The notes under the pieces: model-generated | Told to the model about the DNA's origin: nothing | What the model saw: the letters and a program-made list of their open reading frames with translations, nothing else | Database searches by the model: none | Made by a program: the position numbers and the translations under genes | Part shown: positions 16,181 to 23,809 of the stretch, in pieces | Layout: each line of letters starts with the position of its first letter | How positions within the stretch are numbered: position 1 is the first letter of the stretch | Assembly: GCA_964563535.1 (NCBI GenBank) | Contig: CAZLXP010000001.1 | Coordinates: 15,896-79,895 of the forward strand | DNA from: WVWN01 sp964563535 | Lineage (GTDB): Bacteria; RBG-13-66-14; B26-G2; WVWN01 | DNA: 64,000 bases | Direction: 5' to 3'

Positions 16181-16384
16181 AACGACGTCGCCCGGTACGA
16201 CAAGATGGTCGCGTTGGTGGAGGAGATGCTCGCTCTCCACAAGCGCCTAAGTGTCGCCAACGCCGACGCGGATAAGAAAATGCTCCAACGCGCCATCGAC
16301 GTTACGGATAAAAAGATCAACGCGCTGGTGTACGAATTATACGGTTTGACGGCTGAGGATATAAAAATTATGGAGTCGTCGTAG
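16181..16384 (+). repeat. R2: full-length type IIG 3'-end repeat
   Basis: Open from STEVVPTNDVARYDKMVALV to IKIMESS and TAG; lacks a start codon. The TAG is also the first three bases of a REP-like palindrome. Confidence 0.9.
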
Positions 16385-16470
16385 GGGACGGTCTTAAGAC
16401 CGGCCCGCCTTGGGTTTTTAAGATATGTCGGGTTTGGTGGCACGGCCTAAAGGCCGCGCCCTACGAAAAC
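16385..16470. repeat. Two short palindromic (REP-like) elements
   Basis: GGGGACGGTCTTAAGACCGG at 16385 and CACGGCCTAAAGGCCGCGCC near 16441 flank a short spacer between R2 and R3. The first is related to the palindrome after R7. Confidence 0.6.
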
Positions 16471-16472
16471 CC

Positions 16473-16564
16473 CCGCCGCCACCGACCGCAAGATCGACGC
16501 GCTGGTCTACGAGCTATACGGCTTGACCGATGAGGAGATAAAAATAGTAGAGGGTTCTATTTAA
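16473..16564 (+). repeat. R3: partial type IIG 3'-end repeat
   Basis: Only the last 30 codons: AATDRKIDALVYELYGLTDE through KIVEGSI and TAA, four bases before the start of the next cargo gene. Confidence 0.88.
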
Positions 16565-16568
16565 AACG

Positions 16569-17234
16569 ATGTTCTATGAATTAATACACTTTAAAATTAG
16601 CCCTATATTACTATTAACTCTGGGCTTATCTTCCGAGTTTTTAGGCACCTTTTTAATTGCCGTGGACGCCGTCGCAATAAAAGAGTTCCTTTTAAAATTC
16701 CGATCCGATGTTTTTTATGAAAAACGCAGGGCCGATTTAGCGATTACTAAGTTTATTAATAGGTCTATTGCTTTTATTGTTTTCGGAACCGTTTTCGCCA
16801 TAGTAACTACCGCGATTGGTTTAGATCTAGTACTTGCCTTGTTGCTCGCCCCATTAGGTTTTATTATACACCGTTTAATATCACGCATTCTTGGCCGGTT
16901 TTATTCACTAGTCCGTGTTCATCCGCCTAAATTGCGGGGGGGATGTATCTTAAAACCCTTATCGATTTTTATATGGCTATTATGGTTTATAGGCCTTTTG
17001 CTAACGTTTACCATATATATAGGTTTCGACATTGGTTTTGTTGTTGTGGTGTATGGGCTTAGCGAAAAATATTTAAAGCCTTTGGTGATAAAATTTTTCG
17101 ATTATTTCAGCGAAAAGTGCATTAAGAAAGGCGAATCGTGGTTTCTTAAGTCATATATCATTACGGGGATTCTATTAATATTATTTGGGTTCTTATATCA
17201 AATTACGGGCACTATTCTAATTGCTTTATATTAA
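16569..17234 (+). CDS. Polytopic membrane protein (cargo)
   Basis: 221 residues, ATG four bases after the R3 stop; the preceding AGAGGG of the repeat is the nearest ribosome-site-like sequence, about 15 bases away. Five or six hydrophobic segments (about residues 12-35, 66-88, 88-105, 132-155, 155-175, 195-218) separated by basic loops; aromatic- and isoleucine-rich. No family recognised. AT-rich compared with the R-M gene. As a membrane protein in a defence array it could be a membrane-disrupting effector, perhaps of the cyclase upstream, but no ligand-binding domain is visible. Confidence 0.65.
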   Translation: MFYELIHFKISPILLLTLGLSSEFLGTFLIAVDAVAIKEFLLKFRSDVFYEKRRADLAITKFINRSIAFIVFGTVFAIVTTAIGLDLVLALLLAPLGFIIHRLISRILGRFYSLVRVHPPKLRGGCILKPLSIFIWLLWFIGLLLTFTIYIGFDIGFVVVVYGLSEKYLKPLVIKFFDYFSEKCIKKGESWFLKSYIITGILLILFGFLYQITGTILIALY

Positions 17235-17309
17235 TACCTGGTCCTATAGAAAATACGCGCTACGCGTGCCCCTCGGTCGTAACGCCGCGGCTGTCGCCGC
17301 GGCCCCCGA

Positions 17310-17382
17310 TATCGACGCGCTGGTCTATGAGCTGTACGGCCTGACCGATGAGGAGATAAGGATCGTGGAGGGGGCGAAGTAA
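17310..17382 (+). repeat. R4: partial type IIG 3'-end repeat
   Basis: DIDALVYELYGLTDEEIRIVEGAK then TAA. A GC-rich palindrome (GCCGCGGCTGTCGCCGCGGC) lies immediately before it. Confidence 0.88.
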
Positions 17383-17396
17383 AAGGAAACGGCTTT

Positions 17397-17891
17397 ATGT
17401 GGGATTGGTTACTAAAACACGTTCCCGAGTTAACCGCTTTGTCTACGGTTATTATGGCCGCGGCTACTACTATCGTAGCAGCCGCTACCGCGGTTTACGC
17501 GTTTTTAACTAATAAGTCATTAGCGCAGTCGAGGAAGGCCGTCACGGCTACCACCTTACCTTTACTCGCACTGCAGGAAGATACCTTTGGCGCTAATTAC
17601 CCGCAATTAATATTCGTGAACCTGAAGAATAATGGATTTGGGCCGGCTTTAGAAATTCGACCTGAAATACAGGGGAATCCGGTCGGGTTTCATGTTTTAA
17701 TTAAAAAACGTAGTTTGGGCCCGGGCGATAGTTTAACGTTAGAAATAATAGGAGACCCCCATAAAGTAATCGATTATTCGGGAGTTTTGCGAGTTCGCGT
17801 ATATTACCGGGCGATATTTGGCGTCGTATACGAGTTATTGTTTGGTTTTTCCATTGATTCTCGCATCGTGGCTTTAATTCGCGTAGATTGA
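17397..17891 (+). CDS. Membrane-anchored protein of unknown function (cargo)
   Basis: 164 residues, ATG at 17397 with AAAAGGAAACGGCTTT. One N-terminal transmembrane helix (about residues 14-37, LSTVIMAAATTIVAAATAVYAFL), then a coiled segment SLAQSRKAV and a beta-rich domain (LIFVNLKNNGFGPALEI, VLRVRVYYRAIFG). This 'TM plus LxNxGxGPAxxI' arrangement is seen in many small membrane proteins of unknown function; the beta domain probably faces the cytosol. Not assigned to a named family. Sits between R4 and R5. Confidence 0.65.
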   Translation: MWDWLLKHVPELTALSTVIMAAATTIVAAATAVYAFLTNKSLAQSRKAVTATTLPLLALQEDTFGANYPQLIFVNLKNNGFGPALEIRPEIQGNPVGFHVLIKKRSLGPGDSLTLEIIGDPHKVIDYSGVLRVRVYYRAIFGVVYELLFGFSIDSRIVALIRVD

Positions 17892-17905
17892 AATAACGCA
17901 ATATA

Positions 17906-18085
17906 GTGGCGTTGGTGGAGGAGATGCTCGCTCTCCACAAGCGCCTCGCCGCCGCCAAATCGGACGCCGACAAGAAAACGACCTAGCGCGCCATCGCCGC
18001 CACCGACCGTAAGATCGATGCCCTGGTCTACGAGCTGTACGGTTTGACGGATGAGGAGATAAGGATCTTGGAGGAATCTAGTTGA
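17906..18085 (+). repeat. R5: type IIG 3'-end repeat with internal stop
   Basis: Encodes VALVEEMLALHKRLAAAKSD, ADKKT T then TAG where relatives have CAG (Gln of LQRAI), continuing LVYELYGLTDEEIRILEESS and TGA. That TGA overlaps the ATG of the next gene as TGATG. Confidence 0.88.
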
Positions 18086-18804
18086 TGCCGTTATACCGGA
18101 TTTATATCGACGAAGTCGGGAACCACGACTTAAGGCACGCCGAGGATATTAATGAACGTTTCCTCTCTCTGACGGGGGTAATTATCGCCTCCGCTACTAT
18201 AAGGAACGTCGTAGCCCCGGAGATGGTGCGATTAAAAGAGGAAGTGTTCGAGCCCGACCCTGACGAACCGGTAATATTTCACCGAAGGGACATCGTAAAA
18301 AGACGGGGTCCTTTTAAAATATTAGACGAACCTGATAAACGCCGCGCTTTCGATGAAGCGTTGATAGCCGCTTTGACTCGGTGGGAATACAACGTCGTTA
18401 CCGTAGTGATCGATAAACTAGCGCACCGCGACCAGTATAAAGTATGGATAGCGCACCCGTACCATTATTGCTTGCAGGTTTTGCTCGAAAGGTTTTTATT
18501 GTTTCTACAAGACCACGACGGCCATGGAGACGTCATGGTCGAAAGTCGGGGCGGTAAAGAGGATAAAAAACTAAAGGATTCCTTTCGAAGGCTATATAAC
18601 CAAGGTACCGTTTGTATCGGGGCCGGTGATTTTCACCGTAGGTTTACTTCGGCCGAGTTGAAAGTAAAACCCAAAGCGGCTAACGTAGCGGGCCTTCAAA
18701 TTTCAGATTTGGTTGCGTACCCCTCGCGCCGGGAAATCCTCCACGAACGGGTTTTTAAACGCCCGGAATTTCGACATTTAGCGACCGCGTGGTACGGATA
18801 TTGA
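18085..18804 (+). CDS. DUF3800 protein (RNase H-like fold)
   Basis: 239 residues from ATG 18085, whose A is the last base of the R5 stop codon; GGAGG in the R5 end lies ten bases upstream. YRIYIDEVGNHD at the N-terminus, a middle VVTVVIDK strand, VMVESRGGKEDK and QISDLVAYP at the end are the DUF3800 signature, a family with conserved acidic residues like RNase H/transposase nucleases, common in phages and defence islands. Predicted nucleic-acid hydrolase, unproven. Cargo between R5 and R6. Confidence 0.85.
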   Translation: MPLYRIYIDEVGNHDLRHAEDINERFLSLTGVIIASATIRNVVAPEMVRLKEEVFEPDPDEPVIFHRRDIVKRRGPFKILDEPDKRRAFDEALIAALTRWEYNVVTVVIDKLAHRDQYKVWIAHPYHYCLQVLLERFLLFLQDHDGHGDVMVESRGGKEDKKLKDSFRRLYNQGTVCIGAGDFHRRFTSAELKVKPKAANVAGLQISDLVAYPSRREILHERVFKRPEFRHLATAWYGY

Positions 18805-18992
18805 TCGGCGGCAAATATTTACGTAGCCCGAGAACCGGGGATATATGGGGTTACGGAAAAAAGATGTTGCCGTAGAAAAAGGCCCCTTTCGGGGCCCCCG
18901 ATGGACTTACCGCCCATCCACCTCCGCTAAACGGATTACTTATATAATACCCTATTACCACGAAATGTCAAGGGGTTTTTTAGCGTTCCCTG
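18805..18992. terminator. Intergenic stretch with GC hairpin terminator
   Basis: AAAAAGGCCCCTTTCGGGGC near 18876 forms a strong stem; it is followed by CCCCGATGG rather than a T run, so termination would be stronger on the opposite strand (TTTTT after the stem). An AT-rich tail (18930-18980) leads into R6. No gene seen. Confidence 0.45.
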
Positions 18993-19179
18993 CCACGACA
19001 CGATGGTGGCGTTGGTGGAGGATATGCTCGAGTTGCACAAGCGCCTCGCCGCCAAATCCGACGCCGACAAGCAGCGCCTCCAGCGCGCCATAAACGCCAC
19101 CGACCGCAAGATCGACGCGCTGGTCTACGAGCTGTACGGTTTGACAGATGAAGAGATAAGGATCGTGGAGGGTTCATAA
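18993..19179 (+). repeat. R6: near full-length type IIG 3'-end repeat
   Basis: HDTMVALVEDMLELHKRLAA through LVYELYGLTDEEIRIVEGS and TAA, followed at once by TAAATG, the start of the next cargo gene. Confidence 0.9.
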
Positions 19180-19182
19180 TAA

Positions 19183-19800
19183 ATGTTCGGGTTTATCTAT
19201 TCTATAATTAAAGACGCGATCCGTTTATTCCAATCGTTAGCCCCGGGTATTTCTATAACCTATAATGGTACAAGGTATTTCGCAAACCCGGGCCGTCTAA
19301 TTTTTATGTTCAACGTAATGAATACCAAAAGAGATGACTTAAACCAATGCGCGCCTTGGTCATTAGTTATTAGTGATAAAAAGCCCGAACCGCTCGAAGC
19401 CGCGATGGCTAACTGGAATCTTAGGGAATCACCTGATTATAATTATGAAGGCGGCGGCGGCCGTTATATTACTTTGAAAGGGAAATCCATACAAGAAGCG
19501 TGGTTCGAAATGTTTATTGACCCGGCGCCGTCGGTACAACATGGTGGTACGGAGCATTTTTTATTCCCGTTCGATGAAGATCCGGGGGATTACTTGCTTG
19601 CGTTGGTCATCTCATCCGGAAACAGCAAGTATTCTAAAGTAGTACGTTTTAAAATAAACGAGCGTATCGAACCTTACGACGATTTCGAATCGGTTATGTT
19701 TAAAACCGCGATTTCCGAAAATTTTAAGTCGAGCCTAAGGCAGCGCGCCCGGAATATTATTAAAAAAGTAGATTATTACGAATTAGTCAGGCCTTATTAA
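19183..19800 (+). CDS. Hypothetical protein (cargo)
   Basis: 205 residues; ATG at 19183, eleven bases after GGAGG contributed by the repeat end. Amphipathic N-terminus (MFGFIYSIIKDAIRLFQSL), then a probable beta-sandwich (LIFMFNVMNTKRDD, PWSLVISDK, EAWFEMFID, GDYLLALVISSGN, VVRFKINER) and a basic helical C-terminus. The centre resembles an immunoglobulin-like fold but no family is assigned. AT-rich cargo between R6 and R7; function unknown. Confidence 0.6.
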   Translation: MFGFIYSIIKDAIRLFQSLAPGISITYNGTRYFANPGRLIFMFNVMNTKRDDLNQCAPWSLVISDKKPEPLEAAMANWNLRESPDYNYEGGGGRYITLKGKSIQEAWFEMFIDPAPSVQHGGTEHFLFPFDEDPGDYLLALVISSGNSKYSKVVRFKINERIEPYDDFESVMFKTAISENFKSSLRQRARNIIKKVDYYELVRPY

Positions 19801-19849
19801 ACTTTTTTCAACGATAACGACTACCGGGCCGTTTTTTATCCGGTTTCCC

Positions 19850-19896
19850 GCCTGACCGACGAGGAGATAAAGATCGTGGAGGGGGCGGGGTCGTAG
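19850..19896 (+). repeat. R7: short type IIG 3'-end remnant plus palindrome
   Basis: LTDEEIKIVEGAGS then TAG, which begins the palindromic TAGGGGACGGCCTTCAGGCC. Confidence 0.85.
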
Positions 19897-19949
19897 GGGA
19901 CGGCCTTCAGGCCGGCCCAAAGTATCGTAATTATATAAAGGAGGAAAAA

Positions 19950-20351
19950 ATGCAGTTTCCCGACCGAACCGAGGCGATTATTATCCACGCGCGTTTGGCA
20001 CGGGAAGCCGAAACGAAAGGCGATTTCGCCCTCGCGCGGTTATCTTATTTCAAATGGGTCGAATCGCTCCGGCAACAGAACGTTAACACCGGGGGCGCGT
20101 TAGAAAAGGATCTAGCTGCCGCTCAAAGGGCTTATTCCGCATTTGCGGGCCGAGACCCCCTTTACCTTAAAATATGTGGCGACGTCCTTTCCTATATCGC
20201 GAGTCATCCAGGCGTATTACAAACAGACCTCTATAAAGAATTCCCCGCGTTTTCGCAGGAGGATTTACGGTATGCCCTCTATTTCGCGGGCGACCACGGT
20301 AAAATTAAACGCGAGAAGAAAGGTCGGACGTATACCTTAACTGCGGCGTAA
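19950..20351 (+). CDS. Small protein with C-terminal winged-helix domain
   Basis: 133 residues, ATG with textbook TAAAGGAGGAAAAA. N-terminal helices of the MIT/TPR-like kind (AIIIHARLAREAETKGDFAL, ARLSYFKWVESLRQQ) followed by a winged-helix segment (residues about 70-130: DVLSYIASHPGVLQTDLYKE, YFAGDHGKIKREKKGRTYTL). Probably a small DNA-binding or adaptor protein. Nineteen bases before the phosphatase-like gene, so likely co-expressed with it. Confidence 0.65.
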   Translation: MQFPDRTEAIIIHARLAREAETKGDFALARLSYFKWVESLRQQNVNTGGALEKDLAAAQRAYSAFAGRDPLYLKICGDVLSYIASHPGVLQTDLYKEFPAFSQEDLRYALYFAGDHGKIKREKKGRTYTLTAA

Positions 20352-20370
20352 CCCGGATTCGGAGGTATTT

Positions 20371-20844
20371 ATGTTATCCGTTTGGGGAAACCTTTACGTT
20401 GGCGACGATGCCGATTGCTTTAGCGACGAAAGGCCGGGATGGGCGGTAGTACACGCGTGCAAGAATCCCTGTCACGCGGCGGCCGTAGGTTATAGCGGTT
20501 CCCTATCATTCTCACATCCTAATTACTTACAATTGCGCTGCGGTTCACACCTTTATTTAAACCTTATAGACCCTCCGACGCCGCTATTTATACCCGCGTC
20601 GTTTAAATACGCGCTCGACTTTATTGATGAATACATCGGCTCGCGTAAAGTCCTTATCCACTGCAACGAGGCGTTCTCCCGGGCGCCCTCCATCGCCCTT
20701 CTGTATTTAGCGAACCGCGCTAAAGTTATAAGGGAAACTTCCTACGCGGCAGCGTGCGAGGATTTCCTTAGATTGTGCCCGGCTTATACCCCTGGGGAAG
20801 GCATACAAACTTTTCTTATTACGAATTGGGAATCCTTACGGTAA
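20371..20844 (+). CDS. Dual-specificity/tyrosine phosphatase-like protein
   Basis: 157 residues, ATG after TTCGGAGGTATTT. The KVLIHCNEAFSRAPSIALLY segment (His 97, Cys 98, Arg 104) is the HCX5R catalytic loop of cysteine phosphatases, and WGNLYVGDDAD at the start and YALDFIDEYI before the loop match compact dual-specificity phosphatases found in phages and islands. The general-acid Asp could be D67 in LNLIDPP. Substrate unknown. Last cargo gene of the array, followed by R8. Confidence 0.75.
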   Translation: MLSVWGNLYVGDDADCFSDERPGWAVVHACKNPCHAAAVGYSGSLSFSHPNYLQLRCGSHLYLNLIDPPTPLFIPASFKYALDFIDEYIGSRKVLIHCNEAFSRAPSIALLYLANRAKVIRETSYAAACEDFLRLCPAYTPGEGIQTFLITNWESLR

Positions 20845-20879
20845 TGCACCGCGAACGGTTCCGCCAGGGATAACGACTG

Positions 20880-20988
20880 CCTCGAGCGGGGCGTCGCCGC
20901 CGCCGCCACCGACCGCAAAATATACGCGCTGGTCTACGAGTTGTACGGCTTGACGGTTGAGGAGATTAAAACCGTGGAGGGGGTGTAG
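20880..20988 (+). repeat. R8: partial type IIG 3'-end repeat
   Basis: LERGVAAAATDRKIYALVYE, LYGLTVEEIKTVEGV and TAG; the stop is the first three bases of the palindrome at 20986. Confidence 0.87.
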
Positions 20989-21011
20989 GGGCGAATGGCC
21001 ATTCGCCCCTA
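20986..21011. repeat. Perfect 26 bp palindrome
   Basis: TAGGGGCGAATGGCCATTCG plus CCCCTA, identical on both strands, starting at the R8 stop codon. Same context as the palindromes after R2 and R7. Confidence 0.8.
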
Positions 21012-21012
21012 G

Positions 21013-21053
21013 CCGGGTTAACGCCTGAGGAGATAACGATAATAGAAATTAGT
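21013..21053 (+). repeat. R9: shortest type IIG 3'-end remnant
   Basis: GLTPEEITIIEIS in frame; eight residues match the family end. Lies at the array's right border next to a terminator. Confidence 0.7.
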
Positions 21054-21060
21054 CGATGCC

Positions 21061-21087
21061 GGCCTATTCATAGGCCAGTTTTTTTTA
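21061..21087 (+). terminator. Rho-independent terminator closing the cassette array
   Basis: Perfect stem GGCCTA TTCA TAGGCC followed by AG and eight T. Faces the array direction. Confidence 0.85.
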
Positions 21088-21104
21088 TTTAAATTCGGCT
21101 CGAG

Positions 21105-21944
21105 CTACTTGAACAACGCCTTGACGCGGCCGAGGGAGGCGGGGGCAATGGCTGTATTGACCCATTTGAAATATTGGATGCGGTGGTTGTAGGTATCCGC
21201 GACGTAGACGCGGGAGCCGCCGGCGTTGAGACACAATCCGCACGGGCCGTTGAATTGGCCGTTACCGGAGCCGCTCGAGCCCCACTTACCCACGTAGGAC
21301 CCACTCGCGGTGAAGTATTGGATGCGGTTGTTACCCGAATCGGCGACGTAGACGTTACCGTCGGGGGCGACGGCGACTCCGTACGGGTAACGGAATTGGC
21401 CGTCGCCCGTGCCGTACGAGCCCCACTGGCCGATGTAGGAACCGGCCGCGTTGAAGTATTGGATGCGGTTATTTTCGCGATCGGCGACGTATACGTTGCC
21501 GCCCGGGGCGACGGCGACGCCCCACGGGTAATAGAACTGGCCGTTGCCCGTGCCGGGCGTGCCCCGCTGGCCTACGTAGGAGCCGGTGGCGGTGAAGTAT
21601 TGGACGCGTTGGTTACCCCAATCGGGGACGTAGACGTTGCCCCTGAAGGCGACGGCGATGTCCTGTGGCCAATCGAACTGGCCGTTGCCCGTGCCGTACG
21701 AGCCCCACTGGCCGAGGTAGGACCCGGTGGCCGTAAAGTATTGGATGCGGTTGTTCCACCAATCGGCGACGTAGACGTCCCCGCACGGGGCGGCGACGAC
21801 GCCCGTCGGGTATTGGAACTGGCCGTTGCCCGAGCCGCCCGAGCCCCACTGCGCTTCGTAGACCCAGGCGGCGAAGGCCGCGGCCGCCAGCGTTGCCGCC
21901 GCCGCCAGCGTTGCCGCCGCTGCGATAATTAAAACCGTTTTCAT
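21105..21944 (-). CDS. Exported NHL-repeat beta-propeller protein
   Basis: 279 residues, ATG after AACAGGAGGTTAGTCG. Alanine-rich signal peptide with internal repeat (TLAAAATLAAAAFA), then WVYEAQWGSGGSGNGQF and five NHL repeats (NVYVADSGNNRIQYFTASGSY type), ending APASLGRVKALFK. One repeat shorter than the other NHL proteins. Leftward, convergent with the cassette array. Confidence 0.88.
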   Translation of the reverse strand: MKTVLIIAAAATLAAAATLAAAAFAAWVYEAQWGSGGSGNGQFQYPTGVVAAPCGDVYVADWWNNRIQYFTATGSYLGQWGSYGTGNGQFDWPQDIAVAFRGNVYVPDWGNQRVQYFTATGSYVGQRGTPGTGNGQFYYPWGVAVAPGGNVYVADRENNRIQYFNAAGSYIGQWGSYGTGDGQFRYPYGVAVAPDGNVYVADSGNNRIQYFTASGSYVGKWGSSGSGNGQFNGPCGLCLNAGGSRVYVADTYNHRIQYFKWVNTAIAPASLGRVKALFK

Positions 21945-22358
21945 CGACTAACCTCCTGTTTGGTAATTACCGTTCCCCAAAACGCTGCTTCGGGTTAAAT
22001 AGAAATAAAAACCCCAGGCCGGCCTTTAGCCGAACCTGGGTAGTATTCAACTTCACACGGCGCGCGTAGCGCCACGCCCCTTAATTATGTTTCCTCCAAC
22101 CCGGCCATTCCCTACCCCCTTCCGAAGGCCGCCGGGTTACTTATACCTTTGCCGGCGATTTTTAAATAACCCAAGATTTTTGTCAAGCATAATTTATCGT
22201 ATTCATAACTATATTAGTAAGGTAAAGCCATTGCGGGCCGCCACATAACAAAGGGGCCACGGAGGCCCCTTTCATTTAATTACGACCCGGCGGCCTAGGC
22301 GAAAGCGCCCCGCCCCTTGACAACCCCCCCTAAGCGGTTAAACTATGCGTCGCTCAAG
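21945..22358. other. Intergenic region with hairpins
   Basis: Two strong hairpins: CCCAGGCCGGC...CTGGG near 22015-22040 and GGGGCC ACGGA GGCCCC with trailing TTTCATTT at 22250-22276. AT-rich 22160-22220. No supported gene; the short frame across the tRNA half is its translation shadow. Confidence 0.45.
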
Positions 22359-22397
22359 GCCGGGGTGGCAGAACTGGCAGACGCAGCGGACTTAAAA
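22359..22397 (+). tRNA. tRNA-Leu(UAA) 5' half (fragment)
   Basis: GCCGGGGTGGCAGAACTGGC, AGACGCAGCGGACTTAAAA: 5' half ending in the anticodon loop. It is joined directly to AACGGCTACGCTGGGATTAT, the 3' flank of an NHL gene (compare 7238-7290). Non-functional fragment; sister of the one at 9380. Confidence 0.8.
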
Positions 22398-22462
22398 AAC
22401 GGCTACGCTGGGATTATTAAGGCGGCCGCAAGGGGCGCTTTTGTTTCGTGGGCGAGAAATAT

Positions 22463-22491
22463 TTGCATCCCGGCCCTAAGCCTGCTATACT
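22463..22491 (+). promoter_or_regulatory. Sigma-70-type promoter of NHL gene E
   Basis: TTGCAT, 17 bp, TATACT; same as at 5118 with a conserved leader of about 80 bp. Confidence 0.72.
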
Positions 22492-22512
22492 TTTATATAT
22501 ATACCGAAATAC

Positions 22513-22526
22513 GTGAATTAATTCAC
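22513..22526. promoter_or_regulatory. Candidate operator, perfect palindrome
   Basis: GTGAATTAATTCAC, 22 bases past the -10 box, at the same place as the imperfect copy at 5167. Confidence 0.45.
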
Positions 22527-22576
22527 TAGTTACCGTAATAAATTAATAATTTCAACCAACCGGAAGGAGACGTTCT

Positions 22577-23536
22577 ATGAGAAACGTTCTTTTGATGGCG
22601 CTGGCGACGGCGCTCGTTGCCGCGCCCGCCTTCGCCGACTGGGTCTACGAGGGCAAGTGGGGCTCGAGCGGCTCGGGTAACGGCCAGTTTAATCAGCCGG
22701 CCGGCGTCGACGTCGCCCCCTCGAGCGACAACATCTACGTAGCCGACCAGTATAACCACCGCATCCAATACTTCACCGCGAGTGGGTCCTACCTGGGCCA
22801 GTGGGGCTCGAGCGGCTCGGGTAACGGCCAGTTCAATCGCCCGTACGACGTAACCGTCGCCCCTGGCGGCGACGTCTACGTCGCTGACTTCTACAACCAC
22901 CGCATCCAATACTTCACCTCGACCGGCTCCTACCTCGGCAAGTGGGGCTCGAACGGCTCGGGTAACGGCCTGTTCAATTACCCGATGGGCGTCACCGTCG
23001 CCCCCGCGAGCGGTAACGTCTACGTTAATGATAGCGGCAACGGCCGCGTACAATATTTCACCGCCATCGGCTCCTACCTCGGCCAGTGGGGTAGTTCCTT
23101 ATTAACGGAATGTGGCATCGCCGTCGTCCCCGCTAACGGTAACGTCTATATCGCGGATTTCAGGAACGACCGCATCCGGTACTTTACCTATAGCGGCTCC
23201 GTCCTCGGCTCGTGGGGCTCTACCGGCTCCGGGAACGGCCAGTTCGGCGGCCCGGATGACGTCGACGTCGCCCCCGGGAGCGGCGACGCATACGTCAGCG
23301 ATTGGGGTAACGCCCGCATCCAATACTTCACCTCGACCGGCTCCTACCTCGGCAAGTGGGGCTCGTTCGGCTCGGGCAACGGCCAGTTCAACCGCCCATG
23401 CGGAGTATGTTTCAACGTCGGCGGCTCGCGCTTCTACGTCACCGATTTCTACAACCACCGCATCCAATATTTCAAGTGGGAAAATACGGCCATTACCCCT
23501 GCCTCTCTCGGCCGCGTGAAAGCGATTTTTAAGTAA
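22577..23536 (+). CDS. Exported NHL-repeat beta-propeller protein
   Basis: 319 residues, ATG after CCGGAAGGAGACGTTCT. Signal peptide MRNVLLMALATALVAAPAFA, WVYEGKWGS, six NHL repeats and the tail TPASLGRVKAIFK. Closest to the gene at 6275 (shared odd repeat GSSLLTECG and PDDVDVAPG) while its promoter and first 20 residues match the gene at 5232, so the paralogues look recombined. Followed by a terminator. Confidence 0.88.
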   Translation: MRNVLLMALATALVAAPAFADWVYEGKWGSSGSGNGQFNQPAGVDVAPSSDNIYVADQYNHRIQYFTASGSYLGQWGSSGSGNGQFNRPYDVTVAPGGDVYVADFYNHRIQYFTSTGSYLGKWGSNGSGNGLFNYPMGVTVAPASGNVYVNDSGNGRVQYFTAIGSYLGQWGSSLLTECGIAVVPANGNVYIADFRNDRIRYFTYSGSVLGSWGSTGSGNGQFGGPDDVDVAPGSGDAYVSDWGNARIQYFTSTGSYLGKWGSFGSGNGQFNRPCGVCFNVGGSRFYVTDFYNHRIQYFKWENTAITPASLGRVKAIFK

Positions 23537-23555
23537 CGGCATCATACAAACAAAA

Positions 23556-23582
23556 CGCCGCCCCTCCGGGCGGCCTTTTTTA
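23556..23582 (+). terminator. Rho-independent terminator
   Basis: GCCGCCC CTCC GGGCGGC stem and TTTTTTATTT. Duplicated at 4946. Confidence 0.82.
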
Positions 23583-23809
23583 TTTCAACTCGGCTCGTCA
23601 GTAATACGCCGCCATCTTCAGCTGGTCCGCGACGCGCCCGCGGCACCCAAAATAAGCTAACGTATAGGGGCGGGCATTCATGTCCGGAGCACCCTAACGC
23701 GCCGTCGCGGAGCTCATGTTTATTGGTGGTGTGGTTAAGGGCAAGCGGTAACGGTCCCCGGGGGAGCCCAAAACGAAGGCCGTAGCCGCGCGGCCCATCC
23801 TACTTCCAA

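Noticed and set aside
14351..21053. CRISPR array or integron attC array.
   Set aside because: Repeats are about 200 bp, protein-coding ends of an R-M gene and of variable length; no short palindromic repeat-spacer pattern, no attC fold or integron integrase.
22317..22529. A 70-residue frame with GVAELADAADLKNGY.
   Set aside because: This is the translation of a tRNA-Leu 5' half, a familiar false gene.
5211..23545. Long reading frames on the strand opposite the NHL genes (for example 5211-5846, 21174-21932, 22526-23053).
   Set aside because: They are periodic shadows (DAVV..IGDVDVAARGGDGDA) of the NHL repeats, without ribosome sites.
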